Position numbers and translations under genes: made by a program. 64,000 bases of DNA from contig NZ_JARFML010000012.1 in the NCBI RefSeq assembly GCF_029167105.1, forward strand, positions 1-64,000, in the 5' to 3' direction. A model generated the notes under the pieces. That model ran no database searches and was not told the origin of the DNA. It worked only from the letters and a program-made list of their open reading frames with translations. Position 1 is the stretch's first letter; each line of letters opens with the position of its first letter. Shown here one piece after another: positions 33,355 to 41,165 of the stretch. The DNA comes from Bradyrhizobium yuanmingense (lineage in GTDB: Bacteria; Pseudomonadota; Alphaproteobacteria; Rhizobiales; Xanthobacteraceae).

Positions 33355-34086
33355 ATGATCGAAATCAGCCATGTCAACAAATGGTACAGCCCCACCTTCC
33401 AGGTGCTGACCGACTGCACCACCAATGTCACCAAGGGCGAGGTGGTCGTGGTCTGCGGCCCCTCGGGCTCGGGCAAGTCGACGCTGATCAAATGCGTCAA
33501 TGCGCTGGAGCCGTTCCAGAGCGGCGACATCCTGGTCGACGGCACCAAGGTCAACGATCCCAAGACCAATCTGCCGAAGCTGCGCTCGCGCGTCGGCATG
33601 GTGTTCCAGCATTTCGAGCTGTTTCCGCACCTCAAGATCATCGACAATCTCTGCCTGGCGCAGGAGAAGGTGCTGGGCAGGGGGCATGACAAGGCGCAGG
33701 CCAAGGGCATGCAGCTGCTCGAGCGCGTCGGCTTGAAGGAGCAGGCGCAGAAATTCCCGGCGCAGCTGTCCGGCGGCCAGCAGCAGCGCGTCGCCATCGC
33801 GCGCGCGCTCGCGATGGATCCGATCGTGATGCTGTTCGACGAGCCGACCTCAGCGCTCGATCCGGAAATGGTCAGCGAGGTGCTCGACGTCATGGTCGAT
33901 CTCGCCCGCGAGGGCATGACCATGATGGTCGTGACCCACGAGATGGGTTTTGCCCGTAAGGTCGCCAACCGCGTCATCTTCATGGACCGCGGCGAGATCG
34001 TCGAGGACGCGGCGAAGGACGATTTCTTCGGCAAGCCCCGCAGCGACCGCGCGCAGAAGTTCTTGTCGAAGATTCTGTCGCATTAG
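33355..34086 (+). CDS. gltL: Glutamate/aspartate ABC ATPase GltL
   Basis: 243-residue ABC ATPase. Walker [10 protein letters not shown] (about 36), Q-loop [10 protein letters not shown] (about 84), signature LSGGQQQR (about 138), Walker [15 protein letters not shown] (about 157) and switch His in VVTHEMGFA (about 195). It energises GltJK. ATG at 33355 ([11 protein letters not shown]) is chosen over an in-frame GTG at 33346 because family members start there. A palindromic repeat follows the stop. Confidence 0.92.
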   Translation: MIEISHVNKWYSPTFQVLTDCTTNVTKGEVVVVCGPSGSGKSTLIKCVNALEPFQSGDILVDGTKVNDPKTNLPKLRSRVGMVFQHFELFPHLKIIDNLCLAQEKVLGRGHDKAQAKGMQLLERVGLKEQAQKFPAQLSGGQQQRVAIARALAMDPIVMLFDEPTSALDPEMVSEVLDVMVDLAREGMTMMVVTHEMGFARKVANRVIFMDRGEIVEDAAKDDFFGKPRSDRAQKFLSKILSH

Positions 34087-34093
34087 CTCCTCT

Positions 34094-34192
34094 GTCATTC
34101 CGGGACGCGCCTTGGCGCGGGCCGGGAATCCATAATCACCAGCCGGGGTTATGGATTCCGGGCTCGTCGCTTCGCGCCGCCCCCGGAATGAC
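34094..34192. repeat. Intergenic palindromic repeat, GTCATTCCGGG family
   Basis: 99-bp element with terminal GTCATTCCGGG and CCCGGAATGAC plus inner arms around GGGAATCCATAA and TTATGGATTCC. Second member of the family seen at 25073-25177; lies between gltL and the transaminase gene. Confidence 0.8.
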
Positions 34193-34269
34193 AAATAGAG
34201 GGATGATCCGTCCCTCTATCTGGCGTATAAGCGCGCCAAATTTCCCCTTCCCCTCCCAGGAGACCTGCC

Positions 34270-35130
34270 TTGGACTCGATCGCCTACGTCAACGGCTCAT
34301 TCGTCCCGCTCTCGGAAGCCAAGATCTCGGTGCTCGATCGCGGCTTCCTGTTCGCCGACGGCATCTACGAGGTCTCGGCCGTGCTCGACGGCAAGCTGGT
34401 CGACAATGCTTCGCATCTGGCGCGGCTGGAGCGGTCCGTCGGCGAGATCAAGTTGAAGCTGCCGGAGACCATCGAGCGCATCACCGAGCTGCAGAAGGAG
34501 CTGATCGCGCGCAACAGGCTCGTGAACGGCCTCGTCTATCTCCAGGTGACGCGCGGCGCCGACAAGGGGCGCGACTTCCCGTTTCCCAAGGCCGACGTCA
34601 AGTCGAGCCTGGTGATGTTCACGTCCGAGAAGGACATCATCAACGCCGCGGTGGCCAAGACCGGCATCAATGTCATCACGGTGCCCGACATCCGCTGGGA
34701 GCGCCGCGACATCAAGAGCGTGGCGCTGCTGGCGCAGGTGCTGGCGAAGCAGGCCGCGGCCGAAGCCGGCGCGGGCGAAGCCTGGATGCTGCAGGATGGC
34801 TACGTCACCGAGGGCGGCTCGTCCACGGCGTTCATCCTGACAAAGGACGACGTCATCGTCACCCGCCAGAACTCCAACGCGATCCTGCCCGGCTGCACCC
34901 GCAAGGCCGTGATTGCGCTTGCCGAGGAGCGCCAGCTGCGCGTCGAGGAACGCTCCTTCACGGTCGCCGAAGCGCTCGCCGCCAAGGAAGCCTTCATCAC
35001 CAGCGCATCCTCCTTCGTGCAGCCGGTGGTCGCCATCGACGGCAAGACGATCGGCGACGGCAAGCCCGGCCCGATGGCGACGCGCCTGCGCGAGATCTAC
35101 GTGGACTTCGCCAAGGCGACGGCGGTTTGA
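34270..35130 (+). CDS. dat: D-amino-acid transaminase (branched-chain-aminotransferase fold class IV)
   Basis: 286 residues, PLP fold type IV. N-terminal VNGSFVPLSEAKISVLDRGFLFADGIYEV (arginine for substrate), catalytic lysine in RRDIKSVALL (about 145) and EGGSSTAFILTKD (about 180) phosphate-binding turn. Family members exchange amino groups between D-alanine/D-glutamate and 2-oxoacids. TTG start at 34270 is supported by CAGGAGA nine bases upstream. Its place next to the glutamate importer and M20 peptidase suggests use of D- or peptide-derived amino acids, which is inference. A palindromic repeat follows. Confidence 0.85.
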   Translation: MDSIAYVNGSFVPLSEAKISVLDRGFLFADGIYEVSAVLDGKLVDNASHLARLERSVGEIKLKLPETIERITELQKELIARNRLVNGLVYLQVTRGADKGRDFPFPKADVKSSLVMFTSEKDIINAAVAKTGINVITVPDIRWERRDIKSVALLAQVLAKQAAAEAGAGEAWMLQDGYVTEGGSSTAFILTKDDVIVTRQNSNAILPGCTRKAVIALAEERQLRVEERSFTVAEALAAKEAFITSASSFVQPVVAIDGKTIGDGKPGPMATRLREIYVDFAKATAV

Positions 35131-35132
35131 TT

Positions 35133-35213
35133 GTCATTGCCGGGCTTGACCCGGCAATCCATCACAAGTCAGAATCCGATTGGATGGATGCGCGGGTCAA
35201 GCCCGCGCATGAC
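35133..35213. repeat. Intergenic palindromic repeat, GTCATTGCCGGG subtype
   Basis: 81-bp element: GTCATTGCCGGGCTTGACCC at the left, GGGTCAAGCCCGCGCATGAC at the right, with inner CAATCCATC/GGATGGATG. A diverged relative of the elements at 25073 and 34094. It forms the shared terminator-like space between the convergent dat and carboxymuconolactone-decarboxylase-like genes. Confidence 0.75.
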
Positions 35214-35240
35214 GATCTTGTAATCGGGCGGCGTCGTTGC

Positions 35241-35702
35241 CTACGCTACCGACGCCTTCGCCTTCACCGGATGCACGGCCCGGAACGCGATCGCGATCCT
35301 GTTCCAGGCGTTGATCGCGCCGATCAGCACGGTCAGGTTCACCGTCTCCTCCTCGGAGAACTGCGCGCGAACCTGTTCGTAAGTCTCGTCGGGCGCGTGC
35401 GTCTCGGCGATCAGCGTCACCGCTTCGGTCCAGGCCAGCGCGGCGCGCTCGCGGTCGGAATAGAGCGGGGATTCGCGCCAGGCGTTGAGCAGGTAGATGC
35501 GCTGCTCGGTCTCGCCGCGCTTGCGGGCGTCCTCGGTGTGCATGTTGATGCAGAAGGCGCAGCCGTTGATCTGCGAGGCCCGGATCTTGACCAGCTCGAT
35601 CAGCGATTTCTCCAGGCCCGTCGACTGGATCTGCTGCTCAAGCGCCATCAGCGCTTTGATCGTATCGGGCGCGGCCTGGTAGTAGTTCATGCGGGGCTTC
35701 AT
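35241..35702 (-). CDS. Carboxymuconolactone decarboxylase/AhpD-like protein
   Basis: 153 residues. The AhpD-type active-site motif ASQINGCAFCINMHTEDAR (about 44-62) has the CxxC pair and nearby His, so it is probably an alkylhydroperoxidase-like, redox-active protein rather than a true decarboxylase. MNYYQAAPDTIKALMALEQ at the start is typical. ATG 35702 has AAGGAGAAC upstream; the longer frame to 36194 is a shadow of emrB. It is 26 bp downstream of emrB, so co-expressed with the efflux pump. Confidence 0.85.
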   Translation of the reverse strand: MKPRMNYYQAAPDTIKALMALEQQIQSTGLEKSLIELVKIRASQINGCAFCINMHTEDARKRGETEQRIYLLNAWRESPLYSDRERAALAWTEAVTLIAETHAPDETYEQVRAQFSEEETVNLTVLIGAINAWNRIAIAFRAVHPVKAKASVA

Positions 35703-35728
35703 GGTCGTTCTCCTTTTCTTTGGTTGGG

Positions 35729-37342
35729 TCAGTGGGCTCCGCCGGCCGAGACTTGGCCGGGCTTCTTCAGAAAGAATACGGCGATGAGAGCGACGATCAG
35801 TGCCATTCCGAGCAGGTAGAACGTGTCGCTGAAGGCGAAGATGAAAGCCTGCTTCTGTACGGTATGGCCGATCGCGACATAGGCGCGATGCGCGGCGTCC
35901 GCACGGTCGAGAACGCCGTGATTGACGAAATATTGCGTGAGCTGCTCGAGCCGCGTGCGTGTGGCCTCCTCGAACACAGAAACCGACTGCATCAGCACGT
36001 TGGAGTGATATTGCTCGCGCTTGGACAGCACGGTTTGCAGCAGCGCGATGCCGACGGCGCCGCCGAGATTGCGCATCATGTTGAACAGGCCGGAGGCCGA
36101 GCCCGCATTCTCCGCTTCGATGCCAGCCGTCGCCACCGCCGACAACGGCGCCATCACCAGCGCCTGGCCGATGGCGCGCACGACATTGGGCCACAGCAGC
36201 TGGTCGGCGGCATAGTCGTTGGTCATGTAAATGTTCATGAAGTTGGATGCTGCGAACAGAACGAAGCCGACGCCGATGATGATCCGCGCATCGAACTTCT
36301 GCATCAGGCGCGGCACCAGCGGGATCAGCACGAGTTGCGGCAGCCCGGTCCAGGCCAGCACCATGCCGATCTGCTCGGCATTGTAGCCCTGGATACGCGC
36401 CAGATATTGCGGCAGGACGAACACGGAGCCGTAGAGTGCAATGCCGAGCAGGAAGTTCGCGAGCATCCCGAAGCCGAAATTGCGACGCACGAGCAGACGC
36501 AGATTGAGCAGCGGCTTCTTCACCGTGAGCTCGATGATCAGGAATGCCGTCAGCGCAACAGTGGCGATGATCGAGAGCTTGACGATGAGCGGCGAGCCGA
36601 ACCAGTCGTCCTTGTTGCCTTCCTCCAGCACGGTCTGGAGCGCGGACAGGCCGATCGCCATGGTGATGATGCCGGCCCAGTCGCCCTCGCGAAGCAGCGC
36701 CAGCTTCATCGGCTTGGGCTCGAGCGCGTACCAGAGCATGCCGACCATGATCGCGCCGGGAACCAGGTTGACGTAGAAGATGTATTGCCAGCCGAAATTC
36801 TCGGTGAGATAGCCGCCGATGGTCGGGCCGATCGCCGGCGCGAAGGTCGCCGACAGCGCGAACAGCGCAAGGCCGACCGGCTGCTTGGCGCGCGGCAGCA
36901 GCATGATGATCAGCGTGAAGGCCATCGGGATCAGCACGCCGCCGGTGAAGCCCTGGATGGCGCGCAGCACGATCATCTGCGACAGATCCTGCGCCAGCGC
37001 GCAGGCCGCGGACAGAACCAGGAACAGGATCGCGTTGGTGAGCAGGTAGATGCGGATCGAGAACACCTGCGCCAGCCAGCCGGACAGCGGGATCACCACG
37101 ATCTCGGCGATCAGGTAGGAGGTCGAGATCCAGCCGCCGTCGTCGATGCCGGCGCCGATCGCGCCCTGGATGTCCGTGAGCGAGGCGTTGACGATCTGGA
37201 TGTTCAGAACCGCCATGAAGGCGCCGAGCGTGGCGCCGATCACCGCAATCCAGGTCTTTGTGGACACCGTCGGCGCGGCGGATACAGCGGGGGCAGGAAG
37301 ATTGGCGGAGGTGGCGTTGAGGGCCGGTTGGAGCGTGCTCAT
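35729..37342 (-). CDS. emrB: DHA2-family multidrug efflux MFS transporter (EmrB-like)
   Basis: 537 residues with about fourteen hydrophobic helices, fitting the 14-TM DHA2 group. Recognisable motifs: AFMAVLNIQIVNASLTDIQGAIGAGIDDGGWISTSYLIAEIVVIPLSGWL (helices 1-2), RAIQGFTGGVLIPMAFTL (motif in helix 4) and GPTIGGYLTENFGWQYIFYVNLVPG (antiporter motif C region and helix 6). It exports drugs or phenolic compounds through the periplasm together with the EmrA-like protein encoded upstream. It follows emrA by 118 bp, a gap that contains its own copy of the emr box, and precedes the AhpD-like gene. Confidence 0.92.
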   Translation of the reverse strand: MSTLQPALNATSANLPAPAVSAAPTVSTKTWIAVIGATLGAFMAVLNIQIVNASLTDIQGAIGAGIDDGGWISTSYLIAEIVVIPLSGWLAQVFSIRIYLLTNAILFLVLSAACALAQDLSQMIVLRAIQGFTGGVLIPMAFTLIIMLLPRAKQPVGLALFALSATFAPAIGPTIGGYLTENFGWQYIFYVNLVPGAIMVGMLWYALEPKPMKLALLREGDWAGIITMAIGLSALQTVLEEGNKDDWFGSPLIVKLSIIATVALTAFLIIELTVKKPLLNLRLLVRRNFGFGMLANFLLGIALYGSVFVLPQYLARIQGYNAEQIGMVLAWTGLPQLVLIPLVPRLMQKFDARIIIGVGFVLFAASNFMNIYMTNDYAADQLLWPNVVRAIGQALVMAPLSAVATAGIEAENAGSASGLFNMMRNLGGAVGIALLQTVLSKREQYHSNVLMQSVSVFEEATRTRLEQLTQYFVNHGVLDRADAAHRAYVAIGHTVQKQAFIFAFSDTFYLLGMALIVALIAVFFLKKPGQVSAGGAH

Positions 37343-37406
37343 GGAAGCCTCGTCTCGGGTACGGAGACAGGATGCGTCAGGCGGGTGGTTTCGATCATCG
37401 CGGAAG

Positions 37407-37423
37407 TTCTGGAAGGATCATCC
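37407..37423 (+). promoter_or_regulatory. emr box copy 2, upstream of emrB
   Basis: TTCTGGAAGGATCATCC on the plus strand, 65 bp upstream of the emrB start. It matches the copy upstream of emrA in 16 of 17 positions, and both are preceded 14 bases earlier by GATNATCG. Likely bound by the divergent LysR regulator. Confidence 0.55.
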
Positions 37424-37460
37424 GGACGGATTTGACAGTCCGGCCGGAGCCCTTCCGGCT

Positions 37461-38642
37461 TCAGCCTCCGTTTGGGTGGGGTACGTTGTCAGCCAGCCGC
37501 TTTGCGCTGTCGCGCTCGGCCAGCACCGCCTGTTTGGTGTCGACGGTCGGCACCGCGGACATGCCGGGCCGCAGCAAGCCGGTGAGGCTGTGGTCGTCGA
37601 GGACGATCTTCACCGGAACGCGCTGCACGATCTTGGTGAAGTTGCCGGTGGCGTTGTCGGGCGGCAGCAGCGCGAATTCGAGCCCGCTCGCCGGCGACAG
37701 GCTGTCGACATGGCCGCGCAGGCTGATGTTGCGGAAGCTGTCGACGTGCAGCTCGACCGGCTGGCCCGGCCGCACATGCGTGAGCTGGGTCTCCTTGAAA
37801 TTGGCGACGACGTAGACGGCGTCGAGCGGCACCACCGCCATCAATTGCGTGCCGGCCTGCACGTATTGGCCGACACGCAAGCTGCGGGCGCCGACCGTGC
37901 CGTCCACCGGCGCGGTGATCTCGGTATAGGACAGGTTCAGCGCCGCCTGCTGCGCGACCGCGCGGGCGCGTTCGAGCTGGGCGGTGGCCTGAGCGCGCTG
38001 GGTGGTGAGCACGTCGACCTTGCGCTGCGCGGCGACGAGGCCGGACTTGGCATGCTGCAATTGCGCACTGCTGGCGCGCAGCGCCGCGTCGGTCTGCTGC
38101 GCGCGCTGGATCGTGCCGGAGCCCGACTTCATGAGGTCGTCGTAGCGGGCGCGCTCCTCCTGCGCGAATTTCAGATTGGCTTCTGCAGCGGCGACGTCGG
38201 CGGTGCTCTGTTCGATGATCGGCTGCTGCAGTTCGAGCTGGGCGTCGATGTTGCGGACCGAGGCTTCGCCGGCAGCGACGTCGGCTTTCGCCTGGTCGAG
38301 CGCCGCCTTGAAATCGCGGTCGTCGATCTTGGCCAGCAGCTGGCCCGCCCGAACCTTCTCATTGTCGCCGACCAGCACCTTGGCGATGTAGCCGGAGACC
38401 TTCGGCGCGACGATCGTGGAGTCCGCTTTCACATAGGCGTCGTCGGTCGATTCGAGGTAGCGGCCGTTGGTCCAGTAATCGTGTCCGTAGTAGGCCATGG
38501 TCGCAGTGCCTGCGAGGAGCGCGAGCACCAAGGCCGCGCGCCGAACCCTGTTCCGTGGCGGGACAGCGGGCGGCGCCTTGGCGCAATCGCGCGTGATTTC
38601 AGTGGCTTGCTGGAAGGTCTCGGTGCGGGGCATTTCGGACAT
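37461..38642 (-). CDS. emrA: HlyD-family membrane fusion protein (EmrA-like)
   Basis: 393 residues. A cytosolic N-tail is followed by one hydrophobic anchor (RRAALVLALLAGTATMAYYGHDYW, about 37-60), then ESTDDAYVKADSTIVAPKVSGYIAKVLVGDNEKVRAGQLLAKIDDRDF, the lipoyl-like half motif, a coiled-coil hairpin (Ala/Gln-rich, about 110-230) and the second half with TEITAPVDGTVGARSLRVGQYVQAG. It bridges the inner-membrane pump to the outer membrane. ATG 38642 has CAGGAGACTGCG upstream. The LysR gene is divergent 194 bp away. Confidence 0.92.
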   Translation of the reverse strand: MSEMPRTETFQQATEITRDCAKAPPAVPPRNRVRRAALVLALLAGTATMAYYGHDYWTNGRYLESTDDAYVKADSTIVAPKVSGYIAKVLVGDNEKVRAGQLLAKIDDRDFKAALDQAKADVAAGEASVRNIDAQLELQQPIIEQSTADVAAAEANLKFAQEERARYDDLMKSGSGTIQRAQQTDAALRASSAQLQHAKSGLVAAQRKVDVLTTQRAQATAQLERARAVAQQAALNLSYTEITAPVDGTVGARSLRVGQYVQAGTQLMAVVPLDAVYVVANFKETQLTHVRPGQPVELHVDSFRNISLRGHVDSLSPASGLEFALLPPDNATGNFTKIVQRVPVKIVLDDHSLTGLLRPGMSAVPTVDTKQAVLAERDSAKRLADNVPHPNGG

Positions 38643-38691
38643 CGCAGTCTCCTGTCGGCTCGCTGAGACTATCGGTCTTGCTGGCCCGGAT

Positions 38692-38739
38692 GATAATCGG
38701 CTAGATTCTGGAAGGATTATCCATTCGGGGTGGATAATC
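38692..38739. promoter_or_regulatory. LysR/emrA intergenic operator cluster, emr box copy 1
   Basis: TTCTGGAAGGATTATCC lies at 38706-38722, 64 bp upstream of emrA. GATTATCCA (38715-38723) and TGGATAATC (38731-38739) form a perfect 9-bp inverted repeat with a 7-bp spacer, and another GATAATC lies at 38692-38698. The grouping fits a LysR tetramer binding recall and activation sites. Confidence 0.65.
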
Positions 38740-38836
38740 TGAGACGTCGGCCTGGTTCGTGATGTCTCCCGGGTCAGGCGCGCGGCAACGCCAGCGCGAT
38801 TGCTGCTGAGGCGCACATCCCAGTGCAAGGAAAGCC

Positions 38837-39748
38837 ATGGATCGACTGACCAGCCTCGAAGTGTTCAGCCGGGTGGTCGAGACCGGCGGCTTCTCCGCAG
38901 CAGCCCGCAAGCTCAACATGTCGACCACCATGGTGAGCAATCACGTGCAGGCATTGGAAGACCGGCTCGGGGTGCGGCTGCTTCACCGCACCACGCGCAA
39001 GGTCAATCTGACCGAGATCGGCAAGGCCTATTACGACCGCTGCGTCCAGATTCTCGCCGACATCGAACAGGCCGACGACATCGCGAGCGAATTGCAGTCG
39101 GTGCCGCGCGGCACGCTGCGCATTCACGTCGCCACGCACATGGTGCCGTTCGTCGCGCCGATTGCGGCCAAACTGCTGTCGACCTATCCGGAGCTCAAGA
39201 TCGATCTGCGCATGGGCGAGGCCGAGGTCGACCTCATCGAGGAAGGCTATGACGTTGCCCTGCGCATGACACAGCCACCGGATTCAAGCCTGATCGTGCG
39301 GAGCCTTGCCACCTGGCGCCACGTGCTGTGCTGCTCCCACGATTACATCGAGAAGCACGCCCGGGTGCAGAAGCTCGACGAGCTCACCGGGCACAATTGT
39401 GGTCGGCACTTGAACTATCCGTTCGGCGACGAATGGCGCTTCCTCGATCGCAAGGGCACGCCGGCCTCGGTGCGCGTCTCCGGCAGCTTCGTCACCAATA
39501 GCGGAGAAGCGTTGCGCAAGGTCGCGCTGGAGGGCGCCGCAATCTGCCTGATGGCGGGGTTCCTCATTCAGGATGATCTCGAAGCCGGCCGCCTCGTGCG
39601 CCTGTTGCCGGAATATCGGACGGTCGAGCTCTCCATGAACGCGGTCTATCCGCACCGTCATCATCTGTCGGCGAAGGTGAGAACCTTCATCGACCTGCTC
39701 GTGCACCACAGCGCCGAGCAGCAGAAGCTGATCAACCCGTATTCATGA
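38837..39748 (+). CDS. LysR-family transcriptional regulator of the emr operon
   Basis: 303 residues. N-terminal winged HTH MDRLTSLEVFSRVVETGGFSAAARKLNMSTTMVSNHVQALEDRLGVRLLHRTTRKVNLTEIG (1-62) and a substrate-binding-type C-domain with VDLIEEGYDVALRMTQPPDSSLIVRSLA. Divergent from emrAB, and the intergenic space has clear repeated inverted sites, so it most likely controls emrAB and itself in response to a phenolic or drug ligand. No strong SD but the ATG is the only sensible start. Confidence 0.92.
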   Translation: MDRLTSLEVFSRVVETGGFSAAARKLNMSTTMVSNHVQALEDRLGVRLLHRTTRKVNLTEIGKAYYDRCVQILADIEQADDIASELQSVPRGTLRIHVATHMVPFVAPIAAKLLSTYPELKIDLRMGEAEVDLIEEGYDVALRMTQPPDSSLIVRSLATWRHVLCCSHDYIEKHARVQKLDELTGHNCGRHLNYPFGDEWRFLDRKGTPASVRVSGSFVTNSGEALRKVALEGAAICLMAGFLIQDDLEAGRLVRLLPEYRTVELSMNAVYPHRHHLSAKVRTFIDLLVHHSAEQQKLINPYS

Positions 39749-40068
39749 GACCTTTCACCGGCGGCTCCCCGTGCGGCAGAAAGCGTGTTGACATCGCCGA
39801 GTTGTCTGCAACAATACAACCTGAGATATGAATGATGTATTTGGGACCGAGGCAATCGGTTCGATCCTTTTTTGATACGACGTTTCGTCCAGGCCAGCTT
39901 TCTAGCTTCTCCTCTTCCATCTGTTGCTCTTCCATGTTTGACGGATCGACCGGCGGCAAGCCGGTCAACGTTCGCTTGCGTAAGAGCTTCGCAAGGGATT
40001 GGCGGCATCATCCAGCGATGAAGCTGAATGGCTTGGTCTTGACCGACTGCCGCTCTAGGGAGGCTTCG
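39749..40068. other. 320-bp intergenic region before the DUF3616 gene
   Basis: A TTGACA at 39788-39793 followed 17 bases later by ACAATA is a weak sigma-70-like candidate promoter for the DUF3616 gene. GTTGT and ACAAC words recur at 39801-39820. An open frame continues upstream of the chosen start to 39832 but has no ribosome-binding site and poor protein character. Confidence 0.3.
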
Positions 40069-41088
40069 ATGACCATTGCCAGAACAGGATGGATTGCGAC
40101 TTTGCTGCTCGGCCTCGTGCTGGAGGGCGGCGTGCAGTCTTCCCCTGCTGCGGCCGACGATGCGTGGCCGGTCAAGAACAATTTGATCGGCAAGGACGGA
40201 GGCAAGTCGAAGGATGTCAGCGGCATCGCCTGCACGACCGCTGATGGGTTTCCCCGTTCGTGCCTCGTTATCGACGACAATCTCCAGGGCGCTCAATTCA
40301 TCGAGTTGACCGACGGCAAGCTCGTCGCCGGCAGCCCCGTGAAGTTGATCGACAACACGTTCAATGGCAAGGCGCTCGAACTTGATGGCGAGGGCGTCGC
40401 CTTCTCCAAACGGCAGTATTACGTCATCGGCTCGCATGGCCATCCGCGGGACAAGGACCACAAGCTCGACCCCAAGAAAGATGCCGACAAGATTCGGGCG
40501 AGGATTGCCGCAAGCAGCCAGATCGTTCGGTTCCGCACGACGGGGGCAGATGGCAATGCGTCGGGCCTCGAGCGTACGGGGCAATTGCGAGAGGTCATCG
40601 CGGCCGAACCTGCGCTTGTCGAGTTCATGGATATCAGGCTGGAGAAGAACGGCTTGACCATCGAGGGCGTGGCGATCAAGGACGATCGGACGTTGCTCGC
40701 GGGATTCCGGGGACCCGTCTTGAACGACAATCGCGCCGTCGTCCTGTCGGTAGAGATAGACGCGCTGTTCGGTGACCGAAAAAGCACGACTCACCGGCTG
40801 TTCCGACTTCCGCTCGGTGACAACAGGGGTGTACGCGATCTCGCCGCGTTCGGCGATCGCACCCTCATCCTGGCCGGTCCTGTTGCGGACGGGCCGGGAG
40901 CCTACGCAATATATTCTTGGGACGGAGCGTCCGAGACCGTGCGGCTATTGAAGGAACTCCCGTTCGATCCAAAGCGAAAGCCGGAGGGACTACTGCCGTT
41001 GGGCGCGACTTCCGCCGGACTGCGCGTCCTGATCGTATTCGACAGCGATAAGGAAGGTGCGCCCACCCCCATCGAAATACCACGATGA
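40069..41088 (+). CDS. DUF3616-like exported protein
   Basis: 339 residues with a signal peptide (MTIARTGWIATLLLGLVLEGGVQSSPAAADDAW). The mature part has repeated beta-rich units: KDVSGIACTTADGFPRSCLVIDDNLQGAQFIELTDGKL, NGKALELDGEGVAFSKRQYYVIGSHGH, EFMDIRLEKNGLTIEGVAIKDDRTLLAGFRGPVLNDNRAVVLSVEIDALF, like the beta-propeller-type DUF3616 family of periplasmic proteins. Function unknown. ATG 40069 has TAGGGAGG upstream. Flanked by the LysR gene (same strand) and the convergent amidase. Confidence 0.75.
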   Translation: MTIARTGWIATLLLGLVLEGGVQSSPAAADDAWPVKNNLIGKDGGKSKDVSGIACTTADGFPRSCLVIDDNLQGAQFIELTDGKLVAGSPVKLIDNTFNGKALELDGEGVAFSKRQYYVIGSHGHPRDKDHKLDPKKDADKIRARIAASSQIVRFRTTGADGNASGLERTGQLREVIAAEPALVEFMDIRLEKNGLTIEGVAIKDDRTLLAGFRGPVLNDNRAVVLSVEIDALFGDRKSTTHRLFRLPLGDNRGVRDLAAFGDRTLILAGPVADGPGAYAIYSWDGASETVRLLKELPFDPKRKPEGLLPLGATSAGLRVLIVFDSDKEGAPTPIEIPR

Positions 41089-41165
41089 ACGGGATCGGAC
41101 CTCTCCTCGCCTTGTCCAGCCGGCCGAACGAAGCGCCACCTTCCAGCATTTCCGGCGGGAGTCCG

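Noticed and set aside
31798..33687. 629-residue minus-strand frame over gltJ, gltK and part of gltL
   Set aside because: Shadow; sequence is Gln/Arg/Asp-rich and the plus strand encodes a textbook ABC importer.
35720..37435. 571-residue plus-strand frame over emrB
   Set aside because: Shadow of a membrane protein gene; extremely His/Gln/Asp-rich.
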